Below are positions 10,075 to 19,089 of a stretch of DNA of 64,000 nucleotides, one piece after another (position 1 is the stretch's first letter; every line of letters starts with the position of its first letter). This stretch comes from Pedobacter caeni (GTDB lineage: Bacteria; Bacteroidota; Bacteroidia; Sphingobacteriales; Sphingobacteriaceae), in contig NZ_FQUQ01000001.1 in the NCBI RefSeq assembly GCF_900129215.1, positions 186,001-250,000 on the forward strand. Direction: 5' to 3'. The notes below the pieces were generated by a model. That model made no database searches, was not told the DNA's origin, and saw only the letters and a program-made list of their open reading frames with translations. Both the position numbers and the translations under genes were made by a program.

Positions 10075-11211
10075 ATGCAACATCTCATATATAAAGTTTC
10101 CTTCACATGTCTGCTGATCTTATCTGTGATCACAGGATGTAAAAAAGACAAAGGCCTTGATCATACTCAGGTCTCGGCCGTAAATACACTTTTTGCTCCG
10201 GCAAACAATGTGTTCGCAAAATTAGACCCTAAAGCTGGCACGATGGACTTCCAGTGGGAACAGGCCAGAGCAGCAGATAATGGGGTGGTATTATACGAAG
10301 TGGTCTTTGACAAGACCAGTGGCGATTTTTCAAATCCCCTGTTCAGCTATGCTTCGGAGGGAAATGGCTTATACAATAAACTCGGTCTTTCTCATGCAGA
10401 ATTGAACAAGATCGCTGCCAATGCAGGGATTGAGCCGCTCAGTACTGGAAAGATCAAGTGGACAGTACGTTCCTCAAAAGGAATAAATGTTCAGCAATCA
10501 GCACAGGTGCGGACGATAGAACTGGAACGCCCGGCAGGCTTCTCGGAAATCCCGGCAGACCTTTACCTCACAGGATTGGCGACTGAAACAGGTGCCGACC
10601 TCTCCACTGCCCGACAGTTTAAGAAAACTGCTACAGGGGTGTTTGAGATTTATACCAGGATTAAAGATGGCACCTACAACTTTGCAGAACGCAACAGCGG
10701 GACACCAAAAACCTTCTCTGCAGAAAATGGAAACCTTAAAAATCTGGGACAGATTACCGCTACTGGTGGAACAAAGGTGTACCGGATTAAAGTAGATTTC
10801 AATAGTGCTTCGGTAACGTATACCGAGATCTCTTCTGTTGGTTTATTCCTGAGTGGCGACAATAAAGTCATTTTTGAGCTCCCATATACCAACAACGGGC
10901 AATTTGTGGCAACCGATGCCGCGGTTGCTTTTAAACAGGAATCATGGGGTAGGGACGAACGTTATAAGTTCCAAATGAAGGTGAAAAATCAGGAAGGAGT
11001 GAGTGCTACAGAATGGCTGGGCAGTGCAAATAGCGATAATCAACCGCCAACAGCAGATACTCCGGCGCCTTATTTTTACATTAATGCTGTAAACAATTCT
11101 CAATATGACTTTGCATTTAAGTTCATCAAAGCCGCAGACAATAAGAAGGTAGATGTGAATTTAAAGCTGAATGCAACATCAGTTTATACCCATACTGTTA
11201 CTGTTAAATAA
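10075..11211 (+). CDS. SusE-like outer-membrane lipoprotein
   Basis: 378 residues with a lipoprotein signal (VITGC, Cys22). The N-terminal part has the SusE pattern of an immunoglobulin-like strand set (TLFAPANNVFAKLDP, FQWEQARAADNGVVLYEVVF, KIKWTVRSS), followed by further beta-rich modules that resemble the SusE/SusF carbohydrate-binding domains (FSEIPADLYLTGLA, GLFLSGDNKVIF). Its position after susD and before two GH76 genes fits a surface mannan-binding role. The next gene starts 2 bases after its stop. Confidence 0.8.
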   Translation: MQHLIYKVSFTCLLILSVITGCKKDKGLDHTQVSAVNTLFAPANNVFAKLDPKAGTMDFQWEQARAADNGVVLYEVVFDKTSGDFSNPLFSYASEGNGLYNKLGLSHAELNKIAANAGIEPLSTGKIKWTVRSSKGINVQQSAQVRTIELERPAGFSEIPADLYLTGLATETGADLSTARQFKKTATGVFEIYTRIKDGTYNFAERNSGTPKTFSAENGNLKNLGQITATGGTKVYRIKVDFNSASVTYTEISSVGLFLSGDNKVIFELPYTNNGQFVATDAAVAFKQESWGRDERYKFQMKVKNQEGVSATEWLGSANSDNQPPTADTPAPYFYINAVNNSQYDFAFKFIKAADNKKVDVNLKLNATSVYTHTVTVK

Positions 11212-11212
11212 G

Positions 11213-12367
11213 ATGAGAAAGTTAATCAAACTGATCATGGTAGCCGGCACATTTGCCGGCTCCATACTGCTGAATTCCTGCGAGAAAGAAGTGTTTCCAC
11301 TTTATAATGATGAGATTGTGGTTACGAACTACAACTATAATGGACTGGCAGACTCCTTACAAAGACAACTGTATGGTACATACCTGTCCTCAAATGGAAA
11401 TTACTTTGTACAGGACAACCAGGGCAATACCACTTTTCATTACTGGCCCAATGCGCATGTTTTGGATGTGATGGCCGATGCTTTCGGGAGAACCAAAGAC
11501 CAGGTTTATGTGTCCAGAATGAAAGCTTTGCTGAATGGCATTAAACTGCAAAACGGCAATGCTTTTCCCAATGATTTTTATGATGATATGGGCTGGCTCG
11601 CTTTGTCCGGACTAAGGGCTTATGATGCTACAAAAGACGAAGCTTATGTTCAGGCAACAAACATCTTGTGGGCAGACATGAAAAAGGGAATTACCGATGT
11701 ACAGGGTGGCGGAATGGGATGGAGCAAGGGGAAGCCAAACTTTAAAAATACCCCGGCCAATGGTCCTGCAATTATTCTGGCAGCGAGGTTATACCGTTTG
11801 CAGAATAAACCGGAAGACCTGCAGACGGCAAAAACGCTGTATGCCTGGCTCAAAAGCACCTTAGTAGAACCCGCAACTTTTACTGTTTGGGATGGTATCA
11901 ATTATGATGGCACCGGAGTGATTTCCAAAAATAAGTATACCTATAATGTGGGGTTGTTTTTGGGAGCGGGATTGGAGTTGTATAAAACAACCAAAGAAAA
12001 AGCCTATCTGGATGATGCGGTTAAAACAGCGATTGCCGGCATCAACGACCTGGAACTGGCACCGGGTGGGCTGATGAAAGATGAAGGACAGGGGGACGGT
12101 GGTTTGTTTAAAGGAGTATGGGTTCGTTACCTTAGCTTATTGATCAGCGAGCCGGATGTTCCGGCAACGGACAAAGATAAGCTGATTAAATTTTTGAAAT
12201 ACAATGCGCAGACTTTGTATAAACAGGGGATCAGCAGACCAGGATTGTCCATCAGTCCGGCCTGGAACAAAGCTCCACAAAGTAAAACAGACCTGACCAC
12301 TCAGCTGAGTGGAATGATGTTAATAGAAGCGGCAGCACAATTAAGTACGGCCGGAATTTTGAAATAA
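11213..12367 (+). CDS. GH76-family glycosidase (putative alpha-1,6-mannanase), lipoprotein
   Basis: 384 residues from ATG 11213; the same frame is open upstream to 11171 but only 11213 gives a lipoprotein signal (LLNSC, Cys23). The fold is (alpha/alpha)6-like. The paired aspartates of GH76 are seen in DFYDDMGWLALSGL (Asp124-Asp125), followed by GGGMGWSKGK, TPANGPAIILAARLYRL and YTYNVGLFLGAGLELY. GH76 enzymes cut alpha-1,6-mannan backbones such as those in fungal cell walls. The lipid anchor and the neighbouring SusCDE genes suggest surface cleavage before import. It overlaps the next GH76 gene by one base. Confidence 0.88.
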   Translation: MRKLIKLIMVAGTFAGSILLNSCEKEVFPLYNDEIVVTNYNYNGLADSLQRQLYGTYLSSNGNYFVQDNQGNTTFHYWPNAHVLDVMADAFGRTKDQVYVSRMKALLNGIKLQNGNAFPNDFYDDMGWLALSGLRAYDATKDEAYVQATNILWADMKKGITDVQGGGMGWSKGKPNFKNTPANGPAIILAARLYRLQNKPEDLQTAKTLYAWLKSTLVEPATFTVWDGINYDGTGVISKNKYTYNVGLFLGAGLELYKTTKEKAYLDDAVKTAIAGINDLELAPGGLMKDEGQGDGGLFKGVWVRYLSLLISEPDVPATDKDKLIKFLKYNAQTLYKQGISRPGLSISPAWNKAPQSKTDLTTQLSGMMLIEAAAQLSTAGILK

Positions 12368-13449
12368 TGATGAATAGAAGACGAATTATATTTACTTTTT
12401 TTGTGCTCATGGCCGGGTCCATGACACAATTTGCTTTAGCACAAGGTTCTGGTTTTGAGCAATATGTTTCGGACATCAGTAAGAACATCAATCTCCTGCT
12501 AAAAGACCCTAAAACGGGTTTGTATTTTGAAACTACAGCTGCGGTACAAAAAGAAAACCCACATTCCTGGTTATGGCCACTCTGTGCGCTGGTACAGGCG
12601 GCAAATGAAATGGATGTTTTATATCCTAAGCAGGAACACCTGAAGCCTGTAGTGAAAGCCATTGATCAGTATTACAGCGAAAAATTACCTGTGGCTTATC
12701 AGGATTATGTGACTGCCGAGCGCTTAAGCTCCCGCTTTTATGATGATAACCAATGGGTCGCGATTGCTTATCTGGATGCCTATAACCGGACTAAAGAGCA
12801 GCATTACCTGAAGAATGCCATCATGGTCTATGATTATATGATTACGGGAATGGATGAGAAGGCTGGTGGAGGTTTGTACTGGAAGGAGGGTGACTTTACC
12901 TCTAAAAACACTTGTTCCAATGCCCCTGCAGTACTGGTTGCCTTGCAGTTGTATCAGGTTACAAAAGAAAAGAAATACCTGAAAACGGCTTTATCAGTGT
13001 ATGACTGGACCAATAAAACGCTTCGTTCTCCGGAAGGGCTGTTTTATGATAACATAAAGATACCCGGCGGTGAGATTGACCGTAAATTTTATACGTACAA
13101 TGCTGGCGCAATGCTTCAGGCCAATGCTTTATTGTATACGATTACCAATAATAAAAAGTATTTGCTGGAAGCACAGCAGATCGCCAAAGCATCAAAAAGC
13201 TATTTCTTTAAGGACAATCGTTTACCAGGTCATTACTGGTTTAATGCGGTGCTTTTGAGAGGTTGTATTGAGTTGTACAAGATTGATAAGAACAAAGATT
13301 GGATCAATATTTTCCGGAATGAGGCACAGCGGATCTGGACCGAAGAACGGGATGGAACAAACCTGATAGGCAGAAATAAAGAAAAATCTTTAATTGATCA
13401 GGCTGCAATGATGGAGATTTACGCGAGGTTGATACAGCTGGAAAAATAG
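12367..13449 (+). CDS. GH76-family glycosidase (putative alpha-1,6-mannanase), secreted
   Basis: 360 residues with a Sec signal ending ALAQG at about 27, not a lipobox, so probably periplasmic. The GH76 double aspartate is in SSRFYDDNQWVAIAYLDAY (Asp126-Asp127), with GGGLYWKEGDF, TCSNAPAVLVALQLY and FYTYNAGAMLQANALLY downstream. The start ATG overlaps the preceding stop as TAATG; a second ATG three bases on is equally possible. The pair of one lipidated and one soluble GH76 suggests a surface endo-enzyme followed by a periplasmic enzyme. It is the last gene of the mannan operon and is followed by a strong hairpin. Confidence 0.88.
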   Translation: MMNRRRIIFTFFVLMAGSMTQFALAQGSGFEQYVSDISKNINLLLKDPKTGLYFETTAAVQKENPHSWLWPLCALVQAANEMDVLYPKQEHLKPVVKAIDQYYSEKLPVAYQDYVTAERLSSRFYDDNQWVAIAYLDAYNRTKEQHYLKNAIMVYDYMITGMDEKAGGGLYWKEGDFTSKNTCSNAPAVLVALQLYQVTKEKKYLKTALSVYDWTNKTLRSPEGLFYDNIKIPGGEIDRKFYTYNAGAMLQANALLYTITNNKKYLLEAQQIAKASKSYFFKDNRLPGHYWFNAVLLRGCIELYKIDKNKDWINIFRNEAQRIWTEERDGTNLIGRNKEKSLIDQAAMMEIYARLIQLEK

Positions 13450-13462
13450 ACGTTTTTTGAAA

Positions 13463-13504
13463 CAGCATTTAATGGCCAGGATTTATCCTGGCCATTAAAT
13501 GCTG
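13463..13504. terminator. Perfect 20-bp hairpin after the mannan operon
   Basis: Bases 13463-13482 are the exact reverse complement of 13485-13504 with two bases between. It begins 14 bases after the GH76 stop. No strong T-run follows the right arm on the plus strand, so it may act as a terminator or as an mRNA 3'-end stabiliser. Confidence 0.6.
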
Positions 13505-13723
13505 CGTTACTGTTCTTCATCATCTTTTCCATTTGCCAGAATTTCCTTGCTGATTTTAAAACACGCTCTTCATAGCTGGATTTTTCTTTTCTGAGAAAGG
13601 GTTAATGCTATTCTCCTATAGGATAAATTTGACGGTCTTAAAATAATATTGAGTCTTTCTGTTTCTTTGTTTAGCACTAGTTAATTTCTGTTGATTGATT
13701 ACTTTTGCTGAAAATATAACCTC

Positions 13724-14596
13724 TTGATGAAAAATTTCATTTTTATTCTTGTCTTTTCTTTTATTGCAGGCAAATCAACAGCTCAGAAATTTACCAATAA
13801 CTATTTAGCGGATGACTTTAAGTTCTATAAAGGCGCGCTATTGAAGCTTAATCCTGAAGCGACTTACGGATTTAATCATTCCTTTTATGAGAAAATGGAA
13901 TATGTCCGCCAAAGTTATGATGGCAGGATGATTTATCCGCAAAGAGAACATCATTTGGGTACACAAAGGGACAGCCTTTTGAATCGTGTTTTTAGCGTAC
14001 AAAATATTGTAAATCGGTCGGGTGGGGATTATAACGACGAGATTTATCTCGAGGATCCAATTTTAGTCCTTCAGGATACATTAAGTAAACAGCTTATTTA
14101 CTATGTATACAATGCGAAATATGAACATGCATTTCCATTTTTGACTTCCCCGATTAAATATAACGAGCGGGAGCTATGTTCAAGAATTGAAAGATATGTA
14201 GATGATTTTACGGGAAAGATTACCATAAATTCTCCGATGTTCTCGGGCACTCGCATGAATAAAATGGGGATTGATAAAGTTGTTAAGAAGGGCAAGGTTG
14301 CACATTATTTAAGCCTGAATACAAATGCCGGGACATTGAATGTAAGAAAAAGAGGTGCGTATATTATCTTTACTGATGGGACTAAATGGTCAAGACCTAC
14401 AGAAGAAATAGATGTAGACGCAGATAAAGACGGGTATAGATATTCAGCATTTATTACGCTGACCGCTAGTGATCTGCTGACATTTAGCACTAAAGAAATT
14501 AAAAAATTCCGGCTTTTTATTTACGATGAAAATGTAAATCCGGCTGTTGGGGTTAAGTTCAGGACCTATGTTAAATGCGTTAGAAAAGCTAAATAG
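13724..14596 (+). CDS. Secreted protein of unknown function
   Basis: 290 residues. A signal peptide is clear (FIFILVFSFIAGKSTAQ, cleavage near residue 20). The rest is mixed, with many Tyr, Lys and Asp residues and a beta-rich C-terminal half (GTLNVRKRGAYIIFTDGT, YRYSAFITLTASDLLTFSTK). No family motif was recognised. It stands alone, with about 270 bases upstream and a convergent gene downstream, and its DNA is visibly more AT-rich than the PULs on either side. It may be a small accessory insertion or an unrelated envelope protein. Confidence 0.6.
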   Translation: MMKNFIFILVFSFIAGKSTAQKFTNNYLADDFKFYKGALLKLNPEATYGFNHSFYEKMEYVRQSYDGRMIYPQREHHLGTQRDSLLNRVFSVQNIVNRSGGDYNDEIYLEDPILVLQDTLSKQLIYYVYNAKYEHAFPFLTSPIKYNERELCSRIERYVDDFTGKITINSPMFSGTRMNKMGIDKVVKKGKVAHYLSLNTNAGTLNVRKRGAYIIFTDGTKWSRPTEEIDVDADKDGYRYSAFITLTASDLLTFSTKEIKKFRLFIYDENVNPAVGVKFRTYVKCVRKAK

Positions 14597-14614
14597 GTTG
14601 AACAGGAAGCGTAA

Positions 14615-15157
14615 TTAAAAGCTAACGCCGACCTGTATACCTGTGGCGACCGAAGCAGGTTGGTCGTTGCCGAACCTCAGTGGAAAGGGTATTGCCAGAT
14701 AAAGCCCCGCGTCCTTTCCTTTTTTGATCACCTGGTTAAAAACAGGCGTCAGACCATAACGGCCATTGGTCTCAAATGCCATCCGTCCTATAAACGTAAA
14801 ACCATGTTTAAACCGGAACAGTGCGCCCGGATGAAACAAAACAGAACTCACTTTTGAAATATGGTGTTCAGTACGGAGGTTGGGTGCAATCTCGAAGCTG
14901 ATTCCAAATTTATCACTCTTTAAAATGTTTATTCCGAACGGAAATACCAGGGTATATGTATCCGAAAAGTTGTCATGAAATCCTTTTTTATCCCAGGATC
15001 CGATGGGATGAAGCATACTGAAATAACCAGTGATCTTTGGAAAAGGTTGGTTTTGTGTGATTTGTTGCGTCTTTGTCGGGGACTGCAAGACCGTTGTTAT
15101 TGCCAAAGCCAATGCATTGCTGATGATAAATCTGATGAACATTTTGGACTTAATCAT
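14615..15157 (-). CDS. Small exported protein, possible outer-membrane beta-barrel, in the chromate operon
   Basis: 180 residues. Its ATG overlaps the chrA stop by four bases (ATGA), so it is translationally coupled to chrA. An N-terminal hydrophobic stretch (FIRFIISNALALAITTVLQ) looks like a signal peptide. The rest alternates short amphipathic strands (YTLVFPFGINI, FGISFEIAPNL, FTFIGRMAFETNG, AGLYLAIPFPLRFGN) and ends VGVSF with a terminal aromatic residue, as outer-membrane barrels do. It is short for a full barrel (eight strands at most). No named family was recognised. Confidence 0.6.
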   Translation of the reverse strand: MIKSKMFIRFIISNALALAITTVLQSPTKTQQITQNQPFPKITGYFSMLHPIGSWDKKGFHDNFSDTYTLVFPFGINILKSDKFGISFEIAPNLRTEHHISKVSSVLFHPGALFRFKHGFTFIGRMAFETNGRYGLTPVFNQVIKKGKDAGLYLAIPFPLRFGNDQPASVATGIQVGVSF

Positions 15158-16341
15158 AAATAAGTGAATTTGATGAGCAGACCCAGGATTGCAGCAATAC
15201 CAATGACGTATGGCTCTGATAATTTTTTGATGTAAATGAGTGCCAGCATAGACGCTATTGCAATTAAGGCCGTTGGGAAGTCTTTTATGGATCGTGTGGC
15301 GATCACGATTACAGCGCCGACCAGTGCCCCGATGACAGCGGCAGTAATTCCCTCTACAAATATTTTGATGCTGTTGTTTTTTGCAATCTTTTTGAATGAT
15401 GGGGCTAAAGCCACTGTAAATAAATAGCAGGGTAGAAAAGTAGCGAGTGCTGCAACGCAGGCTCCCGGAAATCCGGCAACAAGATATCCTATAAAGGCAA
15501 CCGTAATGACTACCGGGCCTGGTGTAATCATGGCCACTGCCACTGAATCCACAAATTGTGCTTCAGACAGCCAGCCGAACTCCTTAACCACTCCACCATG
15601 GAGGAAAGGTACAATGGCCAGTCCGCTGCCAAAAACAAAGGCCCCTGCTTTGGCAAAGAACCAGCCGATTTCCTGTAAAGTTTTGCCCTCATAAGACCAG
15701 AAACCAGTACTGATTAAAATCCCTGCAGGAAGTACTGATGGCTTTTTTATCCATTTGGGTGGAGCTTTAATGAGCATATAGAGGAGTCCGCAACCCAGGA
15801 AAAATAAGACCTCCTCTTTTTCTGTGATGACGGTGATCACCGCTCCGCTGATATAAAATATCCATAACAGCCATTTTGCTTTCATAAGGGCAGGTTCTGG
15901 CCGGCTGATTGATTTAATCGTCAGCTTGTAGGCACTGATGGTAATGATGCCGATAACAGAAGCGCCAACACCGTAAAAAACGGCCTGCATCCAGGCCAGG
16001 CCACCATATAACTGATAGGCCATACCCAGCAAAACCACCATGATAAAAGAGGGCAGTACAAAAGCCAATCCTGCCAAAGTGGCTCCCAATAAACCATAGT
16101 GCACAAATCCGATATAGATCGCCAGTTGGGAGGCCATTGGGCCGGGAGCGAGCTGGGCAAGCGCCAGGCCTTCCTTGTATTCTTCTTCTGTTAACCAGTT
16201 TTTCCGCTCCACCAAATCGCGGTGCATATAGCTCGCCAGGGCTACCGGACCACCGAATCCCCAGGTACCCAGTTTCAGGAAATATGTTGTGATTTCAGCT
16301 CGTGAGTATAGGAGGGGAGTTTTTTCCGTTTGTTCTTTCAT
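15154..16341 (-). CDS. chrA: Chromate efflux transporter ChrA
   Basis: 395 residues, the length of the two-domain (long-chain) CHR family. Both halves carry the repeated motif: FLKLGTWGFGGPVALASYMH with LALAQLAPGPMASQLAIYIGF in the first, and FFAKAGAFVFGSGLAIVPFLHGGVV with VAMITPGPVVITVAFIGY in the second, each with several membrane helices. ChrA exports chromate across the inner membrane. It lies 61 bases after the ChrB-AraC fusion gene on the same strand and overlaps the small barrel-like gene by four bases, so the three form an operon. Confidence 0.95.
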   Translation of the reverse strand: MKEQTEKTPLLYSRAEITTYFLKLGTWGFGGPVALASYMHRDLVERKNWLTEEEYKEGLALAQLAPGPMASQLAIYIGFVHYGLLGATLAGLAFVLPSFIMVVLLGMAYQLYGGLAWMQAVFYGVGASVIGIITISAYKLTIKSISRPEPALMKAKWLLWIFYISGAVITVITEKEEVLFFLGCGLLYMLIKAPPKWIKKPSVLPAGILISTGFWSYEGKTLQEIGWFFAKAGAFVFGSGLAIVPFLHGGVVKEFGWLSEAQFVDSVAVAMITPGPVVITVAFIGYLVAGFPGACVAALATFLPCYLFTVALAPSFKKIAKNNSIKIFVEGITAAVIGALVGAVIVIATRSIKDFPTALIAIASMLALIYIKKLSEPYVIGIAAILGLLIKFTYL

Positions 16342-16402
16342 CAGGCAAATTGTAATTTGATTACAATATTGCCTATTCGCAGAACGCTATAATTGTACGG
16401 AT

Positions 16403-17263
16403 TTAACTATTTGTATCCGTTTTACCTTTTTTGTGTTTTTTTCGGTAAGATGATGGATTTTCTCCGGTTTGTTTCTTAAAGATGCGGTTGAAGTGACTCT
16501 GGTCTGAAAAGCCGGTGAGGTAAGCAATTTCGGTTAATGAGCAGGTTGTGGTTTCTATCAGCATGATCGCTTTTTCAATCCGCATCTTTCGTATATAATC
16601 TCCAAAGGAAAGGTTGTCAAAGTATTTTGAAAACTCCCTTGATAAATAGGCCGGATTAATCTCCAGTTCGTCTGAGGCTTGTTGCAGGCTCAGCGACATA
16701 TTGGTATCCATTTGATCCTGTATCATTTCCCTGAGTTCATTGGCCCATGCTGGTGTTTTCTTTCCCTTGTTTTCCCGAAGATATTTAGTATAGATCTCCA
16801 GTAACATGCGTTCCACCGGCCCGGCCTGCGTATGTTTTTTATGGTAAAGGTGTTTTGCCCAGCTGTACAGCCCATCATAGATCTGCATACCCAATGCCAG
16901 CAGCTCCTGGTCATCTGAACTGTGATAAGCCAATCCGGAGAATATCGCTTCCAGTCCGGCTGCCTGTGGCGCAAAGTCATGACGATCAGTGTCTGCACCA
17001 CGTACGATGGCAGCAATCCGATCCAGGGCTGCATCTTTTAGCTGGTGTTTTTTAATGAAATAATCAAAGGTGCACTGATCGTCATAATGTGTATACTCCA
17101 CGCCCGGCATGTCAAATGGTATTGCCCGCAACTCCTCTGCTTTAATCAGGACCTGCGCTGAAGGAGTGTAAATGATTTCAGCATCAGGATCAATAAAACG
17201 CCTGATCAGCCAGGGACAGGCAATTCGATCAATCTTTGGATGTTCGCGGGTAATCCATTTCAT
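16403..17263 (-). CDS. ChrB-domain / AraC-type DNA-binding fusion protein (putative chromate-response regulator)
   Basis: 286 residues. Residues 1 to about 135 match the chromate-resistance ChrB C-terminal domain (KWITREHPKIDRIACPWLIR, RFIDPDAEI, THYDDQCTFDYFIKKH, IVRGADTDR, GLEAIFSGL). Residues about 185-280 are a double helix-turn-helix of the AraC/XylS type (LSLQQASDELEINPAYLSRE, IRKMRIEKAIMLIETT, LTEIAYLTGFSDQSHFNRIF, GENPSSYRKK). Classical ChrB is a chromate-sensing repressor with its own N-terminal DNA-binding part; here an AraC domain is attached at the other end. It is upstream of chrA on the same strand and probably controls that operon. The start is ATG 17263, which begins the conserved domain directly. 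Confidence 0.88.
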   Translation of the reverse strand: MKWITREHPKIDRIACPWLIRRFIDPDAEIIYTPSAQVLIKAEELRAIPFDMPGVEYTHYDDQCTFDYFIKKHQLKDAALDRIAAIVRGADTDRHDFAPQAAGLEAIFSGLAYHSSDDQELLALGMQIYDGLYSWAKHLYHKKHTQAGPVERMLLEIYTKYLRENKGKKTPAWANELREMIQDQMDTNMSLSLQQASDELEINPAYLSREFSKYFDNLSFGDYIRKMRIEKAIMLIETTTCSLTEIAYLTGFSDQSHFNRIFKKQTGENPSSYRKKHKKGKTDTNS

Positions 17264-17380
17264 TATTTGTAGCTATAGTAAAGTTGTTTAACTATTCTTT
17301 TGTGTCAGACCATCCTGAATTTCAATTGGGGAACGATAAGGTGAAGATATCAATTTATGAAAAAGAACAAAGTATAATTC

Positions 17381-19069
17381 TTACCAGAAGATACTGTAAA
17401 GGGCGATAAGGATCCCGGAAATGATCAACGCACCTGCAGCAAAACCCGCATTGGTTTTAAACATGCTGCGGTCAACTTCCAGACTTTTGGGATTTACTCC
17501 ATTTCTGTTCTCAAATAAACTGATGACGACCATGCTGACCACACAGATGATAAATACAAAACCCATTCTGTCCAGAAAAGGGATTTCGTACAACATACTG
17601 CCATCTTTTTGTTCTGCCAGTTTTGCAAATCCAAAATTGCTGAGCCATTCCAGATTACAGAAATTCGGCAATGCCTTAAATCCTACAGAAAGCAAAAACC
17701 CACCTATAGTGGCAAAAAGTGCAGCATTGGAAGTGGTTCTTTTCCAGAAAAATCCCAGAATGAACATTGCAAAAATACCTGGAGACACAAAACCGGTGTA
17801 CTCCTGAATAAATTGAAAACCTCCTTTTTTGTCGATTCCAAGTTGAGGAGCGATGACAATGGCCAGCAACATGGCCACAATTACGGTAATCCTGCCCACT
17901 ACAACCTGTCTGTGCTCATTTGCTCCTTTGTTGATGACCTTATTGTAGATGTCCAGGGTGAAAATGGTGGCGATGCTGTTCGCCTTACCTGCCAGTGAAG
18001 CCACAATGGCTGCGGTTAATGCAGCAAAAGAAAGCCCTTTTAATCCCGAGGGAAGCAGGTTTAACAATACAGGATAAGCGGAATCTGCATTTAAAGCCCC
18101 ATCTTTTACCATGGCGGTTTTAAAGTCCCCATAACCTTCTTTGTACAATACATAGGCGGCAATTCCGGGAAGGACTACGATGACCGGCATCAGTAATTTC
18201 AGTCCGGCCGCAAAAAGTAATCCCGATCTGGCCGTTTTTAAATCTGCGCCCAAAGCTCTTTGCGTGATGTACTGGTTACAACCCCAATAATTCAGGTTTA
18301 CGATCCACATCCCACCAATTAATACCGTCAGGCCCGGAAGATCCATATAATGAGGGTTTTCCTGACGGAAGATCATATGAAAATGATCTGAAGCTTTCTC
18401 CTTAACCATTGCCAGTCCGTTTAACACACCGGAACTGCCGAAATGGGTGGCCACCAGTTCCAATGCGAGATAGGTCGTGGCCAATCCTCCCAGAATCAGA
18501 AAGAAAACCTGGATGACATCCGTATAACCGATCACTTTCATTCCGCCAAGGGTAATGATGATGGCAAATACCGCCAGGACATACATGCAGGCCGTAGTAT
18601 TGATGCCTGAAATGCTGTTGATCGCCAATGCGCCCAGATAGAGGATAGAGGTGAGGTTCACCACAACGTATAATAGCAACCAGAAAACGGCCATAATCAT
18701 GGCTACCGTGTTGTTATACCGTTGCCCCAGGAATTGGGGCATGGTGTAAATCTTATTTTTCAGATAGACCGGAATGAAGAATATCGCTACAATAATCAGG
18801 GTGGCGGCTGCCATCCATTCGTAGGTAGCGATTGCCAGGCCCATCGTGAAGCCGGAACCACTCATTCCGATAAATTGTTCAGCTGAGATATTTGAAGCGA
18901 TCAGAGAAGCTCCAATGGCCCACCAGGTCAAAGAGTCTTTGGCAAGAAAAAAGTCTTTTGAATTTTCTTTATGCGCCTGCTTTTTGCGGTAAACGGCCCA
19001 TCCATAGACCGCAACAATCAGAAAATAAACCAGGAAAACGACATAGTCGTATGTACTCAATGAGTTCAT
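17381..19069 (-). CDS. Sodium/solute symporter (SSS family), probable xylose transporter
   Basis: 562 residues with about 14 membrane helices. SSS/vSGLT features: YDYVVFLVYFLIVAVYG (helix 1), WWAIGASLIASNISAEQFIG (the sugar-symporter signature near residue 50), YTMPQFLGQRYN, GGMKVIGYTDVIQVFFLILG, NYWGCNQYITQRALGADLK and LTAAIVASLAGKANSIATIF. SSS sugar symporters couple uptake to the Na+ gradient at the inner membrane. It begins 20 bases after xylA on the same strand, which suggests xylose as the substrate. It is closely related by eye to the symporter in the arabinose operon (24633-26318). Confidence 0.9.
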   Translation of the reverse strand: MNSLSTYDYVVFLVYFLIVAVYGWAVYRKKQAHKENSKDFFLAKDSLTWWAIGASLIASNISAEQFIGMSGSGFTMGLAIATYEWMAAATLIIVAIFFIPVYLKNKIYTMPQFLGQRYNNTVAMIMAVFWLLLYVVVNLTSILYLGALAINSISGINTTACMYVLAVFAIIITLGGMKVIGYTDVIQVFFLILGGLATTYLALELVATHFGSSGVLNGLAMVKEKASDHFHMIFRQENPHYMDLPGLTVLIGGMWIVNLNYWGCNQYITQRALGADLKTARSGLLFAAGLKLLMPVIVVLPGIAAYVLYKEGYGDFKTAMVKDGALNADSAYPVLLNLLPSGLKGLSFAALTAAIVASLAGKANSIATIFTLDIYNKVINKGANEHRQVVVGRITVIVAMLLAIVIAPQLGIDKKGGFQFIQEYTGFVSPGIFAMFILGFFWKRTTSNAALFATIGGFLLSVGFKALPNFCNLEWLSNFGFAKLAEQKDGSMLYEIPFLDRMGFVFIICVVSMVVISLFENRNGVNPKSLEVDRSMFKTNAGFAAGALIISGILIALYSIFW

Positions 19070-19089
19070 GTAATTGGGTTTATGTAGTT

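Noticed and set aside
11213..13449. The two (alpha/alpha)6-type enzymes as GH88/GH105 unsaturated glucuronyl hydrolases
   Set aside because: The double-Asp YDD(M/N)(G/Q)W motif and GGG(M/L)(G/Y)W pattern fit GH76 better, and no polysaccharide lyase or uronate genes are in this operon.
13463..13504. Perfect 20-bp inverted repeat as an insertion-sequence end or remnant
   Set aside because: The two arms are adjacent with a two-base centre, there is no transposase or target duplication, and the site is just after an operon end, so a hairpin is the simpler reading.
17421..17998. Open frames of 128-129 codons antisense to the xylose symporter
   Set aside because: They lie wholly inside a well-conserved SSS gene on the other strand, lack family motifs and have the composition of an antisense reading of hydrophobic codons.
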